Position numbers and translations under genes: made by a program. From the IMG/VR virus record IMGVR_UViG_3300042731_007312, positions 1 through 44,242 of that record: a stretch of 44,242 nucleotides of DNA. One strand, given 5' to 3'. Below the pieces are notes generated by a model. That model ran no database searches and was not told where the DNA came from. It saw nothing but the letters and a program-made list of their open reading frames with translations. Shown one piece after another: positions 37,641-44,242 of the stretch. This DNA is from a virus. Position 1 is the first letter of the stretch, and each line of letters opens with the position of its first letter.

Positions 37641-37968
37641 GCCTCACCTCATAGTACGTCGGTCCTTCCCTGTAAAACAGAGGATGCTCGTCGTCGAGCG
37701 TCAACCCGTAATGGTTCCAGTCCTCACTATGAATCATCTGAGTACCAAACGCCTTGTACACGTTCGTGTCACCGACACACAGGCGGAAGAAGCCGTCCGG
37801 GTGACTGATAACAGCCCACTCTTCACCCTTGTATCGTATCAGCCCGACCTCGAGCGTAAACTCACCACCAGGGAGGCTAACCAGCCCTATAACCGTCGCC
37901 TCCCTCAACACGCGCTTGATTAGCGCCGGTCGCTTCTGTAAGAAGTCGAACTTAATCGTCACTAACAT
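37621..37968 (-). CDS. Hypothetical beta-rich protein
   Basis: The 115-residue product overlaps the methyltransferase gene end by 17 bases. It has strand-turn-strand patterns (GEFTLEVGLIRYKGEEWAVISHPDGFF). Function unknown. Confidence 0.5.
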   Translation of the reverse strand: MLVTIKFDFLQKRPALIKRVLREATVIGLVSLPGGEFTLEVGLIRYKGEEWAVISHPDGFFRLCVGDTNVYKAFGTQMIHSEDWNHYGLTLDDEHPLFYREGPTYYEVRRELSNV

Positions 37969-38914
37969 CGGTCCAACTCCTTCCGGCTATACGCCCGCAC
38001 CCCTCACACGGATGTGTTACATGCTGTACACAACCCGGATGTCCACACGGCTGCCCATCCTCGTACCACTCGTGACGTAAGTATTCAATTACCTTCTCGT
38101 CCTTCTGCACACGAGGGGCATACTGAATTTCAAACCGCTTCGCAGCTCCCTCGACGTACCGCCACTCGCGCTCAATCAGTATGAAGTCGCGGTCGAGCGC
38201 CTTTGCGACGTGTCCCGTCGTACCTGTACCGGCTAACGGGTCGAGCACAAGGTCGCCTTCTCGCGTCGACGTGAGTATCACGCGCCTCAGCAATTCGCCC
38301 GGTTTCTGCGTCGAGTGAAGTTTCTTCCCGTCACCGCCCTTCAACCGTTCGCGCCCCTGACATATCGGGAACACCCACACGTTTGCGCCGACCTTCCCGA
38401 CCCCGAACTCCTTCGCTGCGTCGTGGTCGTGGTATGCCCTACTCTTTTTTGACTTCGCCGCCCATATCAGCGTCTCCGTGGCGTTCGTGAAGCGAGCACC
38501 CCGGAAGTTCGGCATGGGGTTTGTCTTCAGCCACACCACGTCGTTCAAGAGCCAGAAGCCGAGGTCTTGCATCACGCGCCCCAGGCGGAACAGGCTGTGA
38601 TACGTCGACATGGCCCATATGGTCGCGTTCGGCTTCATCACCCGCCTGACCTTAGTCAACAGGTATGCGAGAAAACTGTCGTAGTCGTCAAAGTCGACGA
38701 ACTGGTCCCACTGGTCGTCGACCGGCTCGACCCACGTGTTGTTCCACCTACTCACGCGCTTCCCCTTCGGAAGCTGCAAGAAGTAGGGCGGGTCGAGGAA
38801 CACGAGGTCGGCGACAGCTTCAGGGAGGCCGTCAAGAACCCGAAGCGCGTTCCCGTGTATTATCCTGTTTCGCACCTGCCCGAGGTCCCAGGGACCGTTC
38901 CCCTCGACTATCAT
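37952..38914 (-). CDS. CcrM-like adenine-N6 DNA methyltransferase
   Basis: The 320-residue product starts at ATG 38914 in an ATGA overlap. It has the beta-class order: catalytic DPPY (41-44) first and the S-adenosylmethionine motif DPLAGTGTTG (225-234) near the end. The intervening sequence closely matches CcrM of alphaproteobacteria: DQWDQF, GFWLLNDVVWLKTNPMPNF, TNATETLIWAAKS and HSTQKP. CcrM methylates the adenine in GANTC; I infer the same or a similar site. The C-terminal 30 residues (CGHPGC and CEGCG) add a possible zinc knuckle not found in CcrM, replacing its longer C-terminal domain. Likely purpose: protecting phage DNA from a host restriction system or mimicking host methylation. Confidence 0.85.
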   Translation of the reverse strand: MIVEGNGPWDLGQVRNRIIHGNALRVLDGLPEAVADLVFLDPPYFLQLPKGKRVSRWNNTWVEPVDDQWDQFVDFDDYDSFLAYLLTKVRRVMKPNATIWAMSTYHSLFRLGRVMQDLGFWLLNDVVWLKTNPMPNFRGARFTNATETLIWAAKSKKSRAYHDHDAAKEFGVGKVGANVWVFPICQGRERLKGGDGKKLHSTQKPGELLRRVILTSTREGDLVLDPLAGTGTTGHVAKALDRDFILIEREWRYVEGAAKRFEIQYAPRVQKDEKVIEYLRHEWYEDGQPCGHPGCVQHVTHPCEGCGRIAGRSWTDVSDD

Positions 38915-39441
38915 ACCGTCACCCGCACGAGCGCGACGATAAGCGCGAGTATCAGCACGAGAAGGAGGCCGACGCGATTGCTCGTGTGATGGTGACGCGC
39001 CTCGAAAAACTCGCGCTCCTGTCTCTCCTTCTGTTCTCTTAATTGCCTCAATGCACACACAAGCTCGTGTACCTGTCTGATGCTTGCAAAATAGCGCTTC
39101 TCTAGTCTCAGTAACCCGCCCCGGATTCGGTCGACCTCCGAATCCTGCTCAAAGGCTCGAACGACGCGCTCGAATAGCACACGCGTGTACCTCTCGACTT
39201 CCCTTTTCATATCCTCAATCGGACGCATCGCCGAAGTTGTGCCTGTGACGCGTATGTGCTCGCCTGTCCATATTTCGAGGTCGACCGCCCACACCCACAC
39301 TGCCCTCGACACGTCCGGTTCGATTGAGCCTCTCAGGACGAGGTTTTGCTGATACGAGGTGTGAGCAATGCTCTGGGCTGAGGGGAGACCGTCCCCCTCG
39401 TCAGGCTGTGATATGTCGGGAACGTTATTCCATTTGAACAT
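38911..39441 (-). CDS. Coiled-coil protein with C-terminal membrane helix
   Basis: The 176-residue product has a basic, Glu/Arg-rich helical region (about 85-145) and a single hydrophobic helix at the end (NRVGLLLVLILALIVALVRV), with a short tail. The N-terminal part is beta-rich (VWVWAVDLEIWTGEHIRV). It precedes the methyltransferase and is coupled to it. It is probably a tail-anchored membrane protein. Function unknown. Confidence 0.55.
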   Translation of the reverse strand: MFKWNNVPDISQPDEGDGLPSAQSIAHTSYQQNLVLRGSIEPDVSRAVWVWAVDLEIWTGEHIRVTGTTSAMRPIEDMKREVERYTRVLFERVVRAFEQDSEVDRIRGGLLRLEKRYFASIRQVHELVCALRQLREQKERQEREFFEARHHHTSNRVGLLLVLILALIVALVRVTV

Positions 39442-39954
39442 TCAATCCCTCCTCACGCCACGCCTTGACATAGTACAGTTCTCGAGCATGATGTCCCTGA
39501 GCTTCCCCAGGTCTGGCGCGTCGAATGGTTCGTGGAACACGAACCGAACTGCGTGGTTGCTAACACCTTCACACCACACGGCCTGCCCGAGGTGTCTCGA
39601 CGCCCACTCGAAATGAAGCGGGTTGAAGTAGGCTTCACTTCGGTAAGGGGGTAAGAGTATAACCGTGCGCTCGTCGAGCCTATACACATACTCCATCACT
39701 TCTAAGAGACCGGCGTGCTCGCGCCACTCTTCCACGTAACCCTTGAGAAGTACGCAGAGTTCTTCTTGTGCGTTGAAATGTATCAGTTCGCCGTCCTTTT
39801 CGAAAACTTTCTGAAAACTCTTGAGGTGCTCGATTGCTCGAACTCCATTTAGCATGAGGTCGGCCTCGCTCCCTGTGTACGCGCCCGCCTCAGCGTCTCT
39901 TCGGGCCTGCTTCCGAACGGTCAACTCATACTCGTCCCTGTGGTCGTAAATCAC
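39442..39954 (-). CDS. Hypothetical protein
   Basis: GTG 39954 in a GTGA overlap starts a 170-residue protein. The first 60 residues are helical, then alpha/beta sequence (EVMEYVYRLDERTVILLPPYRSEAYFN, AVRFVFHEPFDAP). Function unknown. Confidence 0.5.
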   Translation of the reverse strand: MIYDHRDEYELTVRKQARRDAEAGAYTGSEADLMLNGVRAIEHLKSFQKVFEKDGELIHFNAQEELCVLLKGYVEEWREHAGLLEVMEYVYRLDERTVILLPPYRSEAYFNPLHFEWASRHLGQAVWCEGVSNHAVRFVFHEPFDAPDLGKLRDIMLENCTMSRRGVRRD

Positions 39955-40616
39955 GTCTCGTCCTCCTCAATGGGTTCGCCGTTCCTGAATACACCGCCGG
40001 TAAGGCCCGTAGCGAATGGTTCTGCTTCCCCTCTCACGCAATCGAGCACCCCGAGGAGCGCGTCGATTTCGCCGTAACCGGCATACATAAACCACTCTGC
40101 ATACGTCGCGTCAATCCGCCGAATGGTGACGTGTGCCATTGTCACTATAATCGACTTCGTATCGTCGGTCGGGTCGGCCTCAAACATCGGACCGACCCAA
40201 AAGCCAGCGATATGGAAACCGCCCGGAAGCTCACGCTCCTCGCGCATTGCTTCAGTCAGTTCGTTCTTTAGCGCTAAGGAAACGTCAATACCGGCCTCAG
40301 CCATTGCGCGAGCGATTGACATTTCCTCCGTGAAACCGACCCCCTCGTATTTTTCGTCCCCGTTTCGGATGGTCGTGAGCCACGAACCCTCGTGAAGCTC
40401 GTCGATTTCATAGCCCTCAGTGCCCATCCGATATAGTATCGCCTCGAGGCCCTGCTGAGGGAGCGCCCTCTCGAGTTGCTCGAGTTGTTCGAGTAACCAG
40501 CGAAGGCTCTTCCCGCCAAGCGCTTGAACAAACGCCGCCTCGCGTCGGCTGAGCATTCCCCTCTCGTCAAGGATTTCCGCCAAGTCGAGGAACGCCTTTA
40601 GCGTAATTAGATTCAT
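39951..40616 (-). CDS. Hypothetical protein
   Basis: ATG 40616 after AAGGAG gives 221 residues in an ATGA overlap. It has a helical first 65 residues (FLDLAEILDERGMLSRREAAFVQAL) and a mixed remainder (GGFHIAGFWVGPMFEADP). Leucines encoded by TTA and CTA occur in its copy of the palindrome. Function unknown. Confidence 0.5.
   Translation of the reverse strand: MNLITLKAFLDLAEILDERGMLSRREAAFVQALGGKSLRWLLEQLEQLERALPQQGLEAILYRMGTEGYEIDELHEGSWLTTIRNGDEKYEGVGFTEEMSIARAMAEAGIDVSLALKNELTEAMREERELPGGFHIAGFWVGPMFEADPTDDTKSIIVTMAHVTIRRIDATYAEWFMYAGYGEIDALLGVLDCVRGEAEPFATGLTGGVFRNGEPIEEDET
40268..40277. repeat. Palindrome TTAGCGCTAA, copy 6 of 7
   Basis: Exact copy inside the hypothetical gene at 39951-40616, encoding SLALK on the minus strand. 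Confidence 0.8.
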
Positions 40617-41503
40617 TCCCAAAACTCCTTGTACTTATCTGTTAGTCCCTCGAGCGCCTCTCGGAAGTGCTTGTCTCTTACGGTGTAGGTCGGGAAGGGA
40701 CAGGCTTTACTACCCGTTTTCTGAGGCTCGTTCGACATTTCCCATTCAGTCCCGTCCCAGGTCGCCTTCACATTACCCGGGGCGCGGTCGTGCCCCCTCA
40801 GGCCCGCGCAACGCTCCGACGCATACCGCTGTATCGCGTCAAGGATGAACGCCTCAACCTGTGCGTGCCGAATCACGAGTACGTCGCCTACGGACGCGAC
40901 GTACTTATCCTTGAACTCTCCGTATGTGTACACCGCCTCGTATGTTATCGGCTCCGACTCGTCGCTCATATAATGCGAGCGGTGAAAGCCCATGCGCCTT
41001 GCGGTGTCCTCGACTATGTTCAACGACAGGTCTGCGGGGCCTGACCCCCGATACCCAAACTCGAAGCCGGTCGGACTGTGGTACGTCACGAGGTGAGGGA
41101 CGTTTGACGTTACGATGTCAAACGTCCGGGTGTAACCGGGTCGACCGTCCCCATACGTCAACGCCCTGCGCTTCACAACGTAAACGGGGTCGTGTATGCC
41201 GACCCCCTCAATCGGTTCGAGGAGCGGGAAGTCGCAAAACGGCAAGCCGTCCGCACGCACGAGGACTCCGTTCACCTTCGTGTATTCGACGGTCGCGCTC
41301 ACGAGCCGACGATGGTCGTTCTCGTTCACGTAATTGTACCAGCACAACGGACTGTCAGGCTCGTGAACGAATTGTACGTACTTACCCCCATACTCAGGCT
41401 CAGTAAGCTCGAGAAGTACGCACTCGTGCCCATCGAGGTAAAAGAACTCGTGCCCATCGATGGTCTCAACCCCTAGAATTTTCATTGCTGTGCTCACATC
41501 CAT
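40613..41503 (-). CDS. Hypothetical protein
   Basis: ATG 41503 after AAGGAGGT gives 296 residues. It is alpha/beta throughout with strands such as FFYLDGHECVLLELTEPEYGGKYVQFV and a C-terminal helical domain. No catalytic motif is recognised. It is the first gene after the promoter at 41523-41551. Confidence 0.5.
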   Translation of the reverse strand: MDVSTAMKILGVETIDGHEFFYLDGHECVLLELTEPEYGGKYVQFVHEPDSPLCWYNYVNENDHRRLVSATVEYTKVNGVLVRADGLPFCDFPLLEPIEGVGIHDPVYVVKRRALTYGDGRPGYTRTFDIVTSNVPHLVTYHSPTGFEFGYRGSGPADLSLNIVEDTARRMGFHRSHYMSDESEPITYEAVYTYGEFKDKYVASVGDVLVIRHAQVEAFILDAIQRYASERCAGLRGHDRAPGNVKATWDGTEWEMSNEPQKTGSKACPFPTYTVRDKHFREALEGLTDKYKEFWE

Positions 41504-41522
41504 ATTCGTACCTCCTTGTCCT

Positions 41523-41551
41523 ATTATACACCCCTGAGGGGGGCTTGTCAA
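41523..41551 (-). promoter_or_regulatory. Consensus sigma70 promoter
   Basis: TTGACA, 17 bases ending GGTG, then TATAAT. The spacer holds the palindromic CCCCTGAGGGG, a possible operator. It drives the genes at 41503 and below. Confidence 0.85.
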
Positions 41552-41555
41552 GACT

Positions 41556-41617
41556 CAAAGGCGAAGCCCCGACTTTCGCCGGGGCTTCAAAGCATCGAGT
41601 ATTAAGGAGGCACTTAC
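41556..41617 (-). ncRNA. Candidate small RNA with anti-Shine-Dalgarno sequence
   Basis: A perfect promoter (41624-41652) is followed by no coding frame before the next promoter. The predicted RNA of about 60 bases has CCUCCUU (plus-strand AAGGAGG at 41604-41610), then an 11-bp stem with a GAAA loop (41563-41588) and a short U-poor end. CCUCCUU is complementary to the AAGGAGG ribosome sites of several phage genes. The RNA is predicted from the sequence only. The lack of a clear U-run is the weak point. Confidence 0.45.
41563..41588 (-). terminator. Stable hairpin (terminator-like, weak T-run)
   Basis: GAAGCCCCGGC-GAAA-GUCGGGGCUUC is an 11-bp stem with one G-U pair and a GNRA loop. The following bases (GCCTTTGAG) give only three Ts in a row. 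It may end the small RNA or protect it from decay. Confidence 0.55.
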
Positions 41618-41623
41618 ACCCCC

Positions 41624-41652
41624 ATTATACCCTGCTTCGCCGTCTCTGTCAA
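41624..41652 (-). promoter_or_regulatory. Orphan consensus promoter overlapping tRNA 3' end
   Basis: TTGACA, 17 bases ending GGG, then TATAAT. The first T of the -35 box is the base directly after the tRNA acceptor stem, so tRNA and promoter are fused. No coding gene follows before the next promoter. Confidence 0.85.
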
Positions 41653-41725
41653 GCGCCAAGAGGGGCTTGAACCCTCGACACCGGGATTAAAAATCCCGTG
41701 CTCTACCAGTCTGAGCTATTGGCGC
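41653..41725 (-). tRNA. tRNA-Lys (anticodon UUU), no encoded CCA
   Basis: The cloverleaf is complete: perfect 7-bp acceptor stem (GCGCCAA with TTGGCGC), 4-bp D stem, 5-bp anticodon stem CGGGA/TCCCG with loop TTTTTAA (anticodon TTT) and a perfect T stem with TTCAAGC loop. The next base, where the discriminator belongs, is T, unlike the usual A of tRNA-Lys, and no CCA follows. The tRNA therefore needs a CCA-adding enzyme. Its 5' 39 bases also encode the end of the gene at 41687-41956. Confidence 0.92.
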
Positions 41726-41956
41726 AATTTCGGCTGCCTCAAGGCGCTCTTGTGCCCACTTCGGCATACGCCTGCCGAGGTAATTGAAAACGAACACCCG
41801 TCCACAGTCGTGACACTGAATCTCGACCTTCCCCGTATAGTCCCCCTCAACGCTGTTGTCGTGACTCGTACACCCACCATCCTCCATCACGTGAGCTGAA
41901 CACGTGATGAACTCCTCGAGGATGGTACAGTTGAGGTGCTTACAGCGTCGACCCAT
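41687..41956 (-). CDS. Zinc-finger-like protein overlapping tRNA
   Basis: ATG 41956 in a TGATG junction gives 89-90 residues. Cys/His pairs (RRCKHLNC, TCSAHVMEDGGC, IQCHDCGRVF) fit one or two zinc sites. The last 13 codons (APIAQTGRARDF and stop) lie in the first 39 bases of tRNA-Lys, so its C-terminus is set by the tRNA sequence. The tRNA is probably processed from this transcript. Function unknown. Confidence 0.6.
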   Translation of the reverse strand: MGRRCKHLNCTILEEFITCSAHVMEDGGCTSHDNSVEGDYTGKVEIQCHDCGRVFVFNYLGRRMPKWAQERLEAAEIAPIAQTGRARDF

Positions 41957-42240
41957 CACATCACCGGCGCTATAAGCACCTTCACCTTCTCGAGGTCGAC
42001 TGCCATGTCGGATGGGTCGACCTCCCATTGCTCATCGACGGTGTGCTTTTCTGACTTTACCGTAACCCACAATCGGGAAGGGCGGTCTTCGTGAAGGCCC
42101 GGCCTACTCAAGCCCACGAACACCTCGAGGCCGTATTTCCTCGCTTTCACTCCCTGGTCACTTAGTACGCCGTCAAACTCGACACTACACCAGTTTGCAT
42201 CATAGAACAACAGAAGTAATTCCCTGAAAAACTGTGTCAT
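41956..42240 (-). CDS. Hypothetical protein
   Basis: ATG 42240 in an ATGA overlap gives 94 residues. A helical start (TQFFRELLLLFYDANW) is followed by strands (LEVFVGLSRPG, RLWVTVKSEKHTV). Function unknown. Confidence 0.5.
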   Translation of the reverse strand: MTQFFRELLLLFYDANWCSVEFDGVLSDQGVKARKYGLEVFVGLSRPGLHEDRPSRLWVTVKSEKHTVDEQWEVDPSDMAVDLEKVKVLIAPVM

Positions 42241-42656
42241 ACCCTTCGCCACTCCTTTTTTATTTTCTCGAATACGCCGACCACTGTCAGCGAGACGGTC
42301 ACGTACCCGCGCCCAGGTGACGCAGCCGCCGTCCTGATACTCACGAGCACGTCGATGTCCCCAAAGCGTTCCACGTACCCGAACTCGCTTTGACTCGGTT
42401 CTGGTTTACACAGGCGTAACCTGTACCCGGCTGCGCGAGCCTGGACCGTTCTCACTCCGACCGTCTCAGTCAGCCGGTGTACTGCGTCCCGAATCTCGTC
42501 GTCGAATAGGGTCGTGTGAGAGTGTTCGCCGGGTTCGTCCATAGCTTCCCAACCCATCCGCCTTGTCGACACCTTAAAGGTGAACGGACTGAGGCCAAAT
42601 GTGCGGTCGAGCCACTTATGAAGGTGCGTGTTGACCTTCCCCTTTATCTCGTCCAT
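42237..42656 (-). CDS. Hypothetical protein
   Basis: ATG 42656 after GGTGA gives 139 residues. The C-terminal strand pair (GRGYVTVSLTVVGVF) resembles one in the 43983-44216 product (GGILVVCLTVSMRF). The N-terminal half is mixed. Function unknown. Confidence 0.5.
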   Translation of the reverse strand: MDEIKGKVNTHLHKWLDRTFGLSPFTFKVSTRRMGWEAMDEPGEHSHTTLFDDEIRDAVHRLTETVGVRTVQARAAGYRLRLCKPEPSQSEFGYVERFGDIDVLVSIRTAAASPGRGYVTVSLTVVGVFEKIKKEWRRV

Positions 42657-42937
42657 TTCACCGCCAAGCACCGATAGTCGAAACCGCCCTGGTCGTGCTC
42701 ATAACGGTGACACCACACGTCAGTGAAGCGAAAGACCAGTTCACCCTCAAACAGCATCACCACCTCCGAAATGGATTCCGGGTCGATGTCCTCAGCCGAC
42801 CAGAACGATAGCTCGTATCCGTTCGTGTTGAAGGCCGTGACTCTTGCGTCAGGGAAGTCCTTCAACCCTTCCCCTGTATCTATCTGGAGCGTGAACGCCT
42901 CGACGCTCACCTCCTCCTCAGTCCATATCTTTGCCAT
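42644..42937 (-). CDS. Hypothetical beta-rich protein, three-member family
   Basis: ATG 42937 gives 97 residues. DFPDARVTAFNTNGYELSFWSAEDI parallels DARVLGVERFGIEFESANDI of the 43703-44005 product. Its end (VFRFTDVWCHRYEHDQGGFDYRCLAV) parallels CIRFRQDDVACFGF plus GGTDYMCRGVI of the 43285-43668 product. Function unknown. Confidence 0.55.
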   Translation of the reverse strand: MAKIWTEEEVSVEAFTLQIDTGEGLKDFPDARVTAFNTNGYELSFWSAEDIDPESISEVVMLFEGELVFRFTDVWCHRYEHDQGGFDYRCLAVKWTR

Positions 42938-43283
42938 GTCTCTCGACCACCTCTCGAAATTCAGTAAGCTCGCGCTCCCTCTCGGCAGGGTCACGCCACG
43001 TGAACGACATTTTCATCTCGCGCCCGATAGCGTGAAAAAGCACCTGCCGGAGCACGCCCGGAAACGGGACGCCTGCCTCTACGAAAATCTGACCGAACGC
43101 AAGCCACTCGTGGTCACTCGTGTTCCTGTCAGTCAGTACGTCAAGTAATTCCTGCCCCTTTAGCGCTAAGGCTTCTGCGTCGATGTTTTCAAGTATGTAC
43201 GAACCGCAGCCCATATCGTCGACCCATCCGCACAGGTCGAGGGCCTCGTCGTTGTCCATTATGCCGTGTCCAAATGCGCCCAT
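42918..43283 (-). CDS. DUF4259-like protein
   Basis: The 121-residue product begins MGAFGHGIMDNDEALDLCGWVDD, matching the GxWGxGxFxNDxALDW opening of DUF4259 proteins. The rest is helical. DUF4259 proteins have no known function. Its 3' end overlaps the next gene by 20 bases. It contains one copy of the palindrome. Confidence 0.65.
   Translation of the reverse strand: MGAFGHGIMDNDEALDLCGWVDDMGCGSYILENIDAEALALKGQELLDVLTDRNTSDHEWLAFGQIFVEAGVPFPGVLRQVLFHAIGREMKMSFTWRDPAERERELTEFREVVERHGKDMD
43160..43169. repeat. Palindrome TTAGCGCTAA, copy 7 of 7
   Basis: Exact copy inside the DUF4259-like gene, encoding ALALKG on the minus strand. Confidence 0.8.
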
Positions 43284-43284
43284 G

Positions 43285-43668
43285 TCAGTCGACCCGTATA
43301 TTCCCGTGCGACTCTGACTCGACCTTTATATGCCCGCGTGCCTCTGTGGCTATCACGCCCCGGCACATATAGTCGGTCCCGCCTTCACCACTCGGGAATC
43401 CGAAGCAGGCTACATCGTCCTGTCTGAATCGAATACAGCCCTCAGGGCCAGTCCTGTACTCAACAAGCACCTCAACAACTCCTTCGGGTGAAAAAGGATG
43501 TGAGGTCGGCCATTCGTACAGATTGACAATGTTCTCGTCGTGCCGAATCTCCATCACTTTCAGGGACGGCTCGAACTTAAGGTGTCCCCCCTTCTTTCGC
43601 ACGCAGACAACAAAGTCGTCCCTGTCAGCCTCGAACATTATACTTAGTTGTACATTCATTTTCCCCAT
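43285..43668 (-). CDS. Hypothetical beta-rich protein, three-member family
   Basis: ATG 43668 gives 127 residues. Strand-rich sequence with GGTDYMCRGVIATEARG places it in the family with the 42644-42937 and 43703-44005 products. It is first after the promoter at 43686-43713. Function unknown. Confidence 0.55.
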   Translation of the reverse strand: MGKMNVQLSIMFEADRDDFVVCVRKKGGHLKFEPSLKVMEIRHDENIVNLYEWPTSHPFSPEGVVEVLVEYRTGPEGCIRFRQDDVACFGFPSGEGGTDYMCRGVIATEARGHIKVESESHGNIRVD

Positions 43669-43685
43669 TCCATCACCTCAGAGCA

Positions 43686-43713
43686 ATTATACCACAGAGG
43701 GTTCAAATGTCAA
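43686..43713 (-). promoter_or_regulatory. Consensus sigma70 promoter
   Basis: TTGACA, 16 bases ending TGG, then TATAAT, overlapping the 3' end of the preceding gene. Confidence 0.8.
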
Positions 43714-44005
43714 GGAAAGAGTCAACCTCTCCGACAACCACGTACACGTCCCCCTGCGGGAACTTCATAAGCTCAGGCTTCCGAATACCGAAGCGCAACG
43801 AGGATGCGTCCGCTTCTTTCCCGTCCTTCGCTGCAACCCACACCTCGTCACCGTCGCGTAGCGTGATGTCGTTCGCGCTCTCGAACTCGATACCAAAGCG
43901 CTCAACGCCCAAGACTCTCGCGTCAAGCTCAAACCACTGACCGGCCCGCTTGACGCAGAGGCGAAGGCGGGCCGGGTCGACCTCAAGAACCGCTATTCGA
44001 GTCAT
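43703..44005 (-). CDS. Hypothetical beta-rich protein, three-member family
   Basis: ATG 44005 gives 100 residues of alternating strands (RIAVLEVDPARLRLCVKRAGQWFEL, DVYVVVGEVDSFLDI). The central DARVLGVERFGIEFESANDI shows relation to the 42644-42937 product. Function unknown. Confidence 0.55.
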   Translation of the reverse strand: MTRIAVLEVDPARLRLCVKRAGQWFELDARVLGVERFGIEFESANDITLRDGDEVWVAAKDGKEADASSLRFGIRKPELMKFPQGDVYVVVGEVDSFLDI

Positions 44006-44216
44006 CGCCTTTAGTAAACCTCATACTGACCGTCAGGCACACCACGAGGATACCACCTGGGACCGCGTCTTCGTTACTCACTTCGAGTTCGACTATCACA
44101 GGGATTCCCCCCATAGGATACACGAATAGTCTCGTGGTGTTCTCAATCTCGGGTCTCTCGAATGTCACGAGGTATCCTGCCTCAGCCGCCCGCACAAGCT
44201 CAACGCCTACGGCCAT
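43983..44216 (-). CDS. Hypothetical protein (possibly cut by window edge)
   Basis: ATG 44216 gives 77 residues with a weakly spaced GAGG before it. The frame has no stop up to the right edge, so the protein could be longer. It is strand-rich (GYLVTFERPEIENTTRLFVYP, GGILVVCLTVSMRF). It overlaps the next gene by 23 bases. Confidence 0.45.
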   Translation of the reverse strand: MAVGVELVRAAEAGYLVTFERPEIENTTRLFVYPMGGIPVIVELEVSNEDAVPGGILVVCLTVSMRFTKGDDSNSGS

Positions 44217-44242
44217 ATTCAACGCCTCGAGTGTGAGCCACA

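Overview
This window is part of the genome of a tailed bacteriophage, most likely with a long non-contractile (siphovirus-type) tail. The evidence is both terminase subunits, a portal fused to a head-morphogenesis domain, a capsid protease/scaffold, a major capsid protein, a frameshifted tail chaperone, a 1246-residue TP901-type tape measure and large tail-tip proteins, with no sheath gene. The host is a bacterium: there are at least ten near-consensus sigma70 promoters (TTGACA, 16-18 bp, TATAAT, usually with an extended -10) and strong AAGGAGG ribosome sites. I cannot name the host. No replication genes, integrase or lysis enzyme were found, so the window is probably not the whole genome.

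Layout. (1) Positions 1-12973, plus strand: tail operon. It opens with the end of a structural gene, then a receiver-domain protein with a membrane anchor, a probable major tail protein carrying a beta-propeller, the tail chaperone with a +1 frameshift, the tape measure, two large tail-tip proteins, a C1q/TNF-like jelly-roll protein and two small genes. (2) 12964-23036, minus strand, read from terminase to capsid: small and large terminase, portal fusion, three minor head proteins, protease-scaffold, major capsid protein, then a strong terminator. A promoter built into that terminator drives a phosphoribosyltransferase-like gene. The head and tail operons converge. (3) 23111-25284, plus strand: a ParB-like protein and a radical SAM enzyme, divergent from terminase. 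(4) 25178-44242, minus strand: about 48 small tightly packed genes, often joined by ATGA overlaps and interrupted by strong promoters. Recognisable members are a NUMOD4-HTH protein, a DUF559-type nuclease, the two halves of a class II CCA-adding enzyme, a STAS-like protein, a CcrM-like adenine methyltransferase, a DUF4259-like protein, zinc-knuckle proteins and tRNA-Lys(UUU).

Most unusual content. The tRNA CCA-adding enzyme is split into a nucleotidyltransferase gene and a neck/HD gene about 4.5 kb apart in the same order. Each half has its own promoter and an inverted repeat that could hide its ribosome site in read-through transcripts. The phage tRNA-Lys lacks an encoded CCA, ends inside a promoter and overlaps a coding gene. 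That promoter drives no gene but could make a short RNA containing a perfect anti-Shine-Dalgarno sequence. A 14-bp palindrome (core TTAGCGCTAA) occurs seven times across the window. The tail chaperone frameshift site copies the geometry of the bacterial RF2 (prfB) site. The receiver-domain protein in the tail operon is also unexpected.
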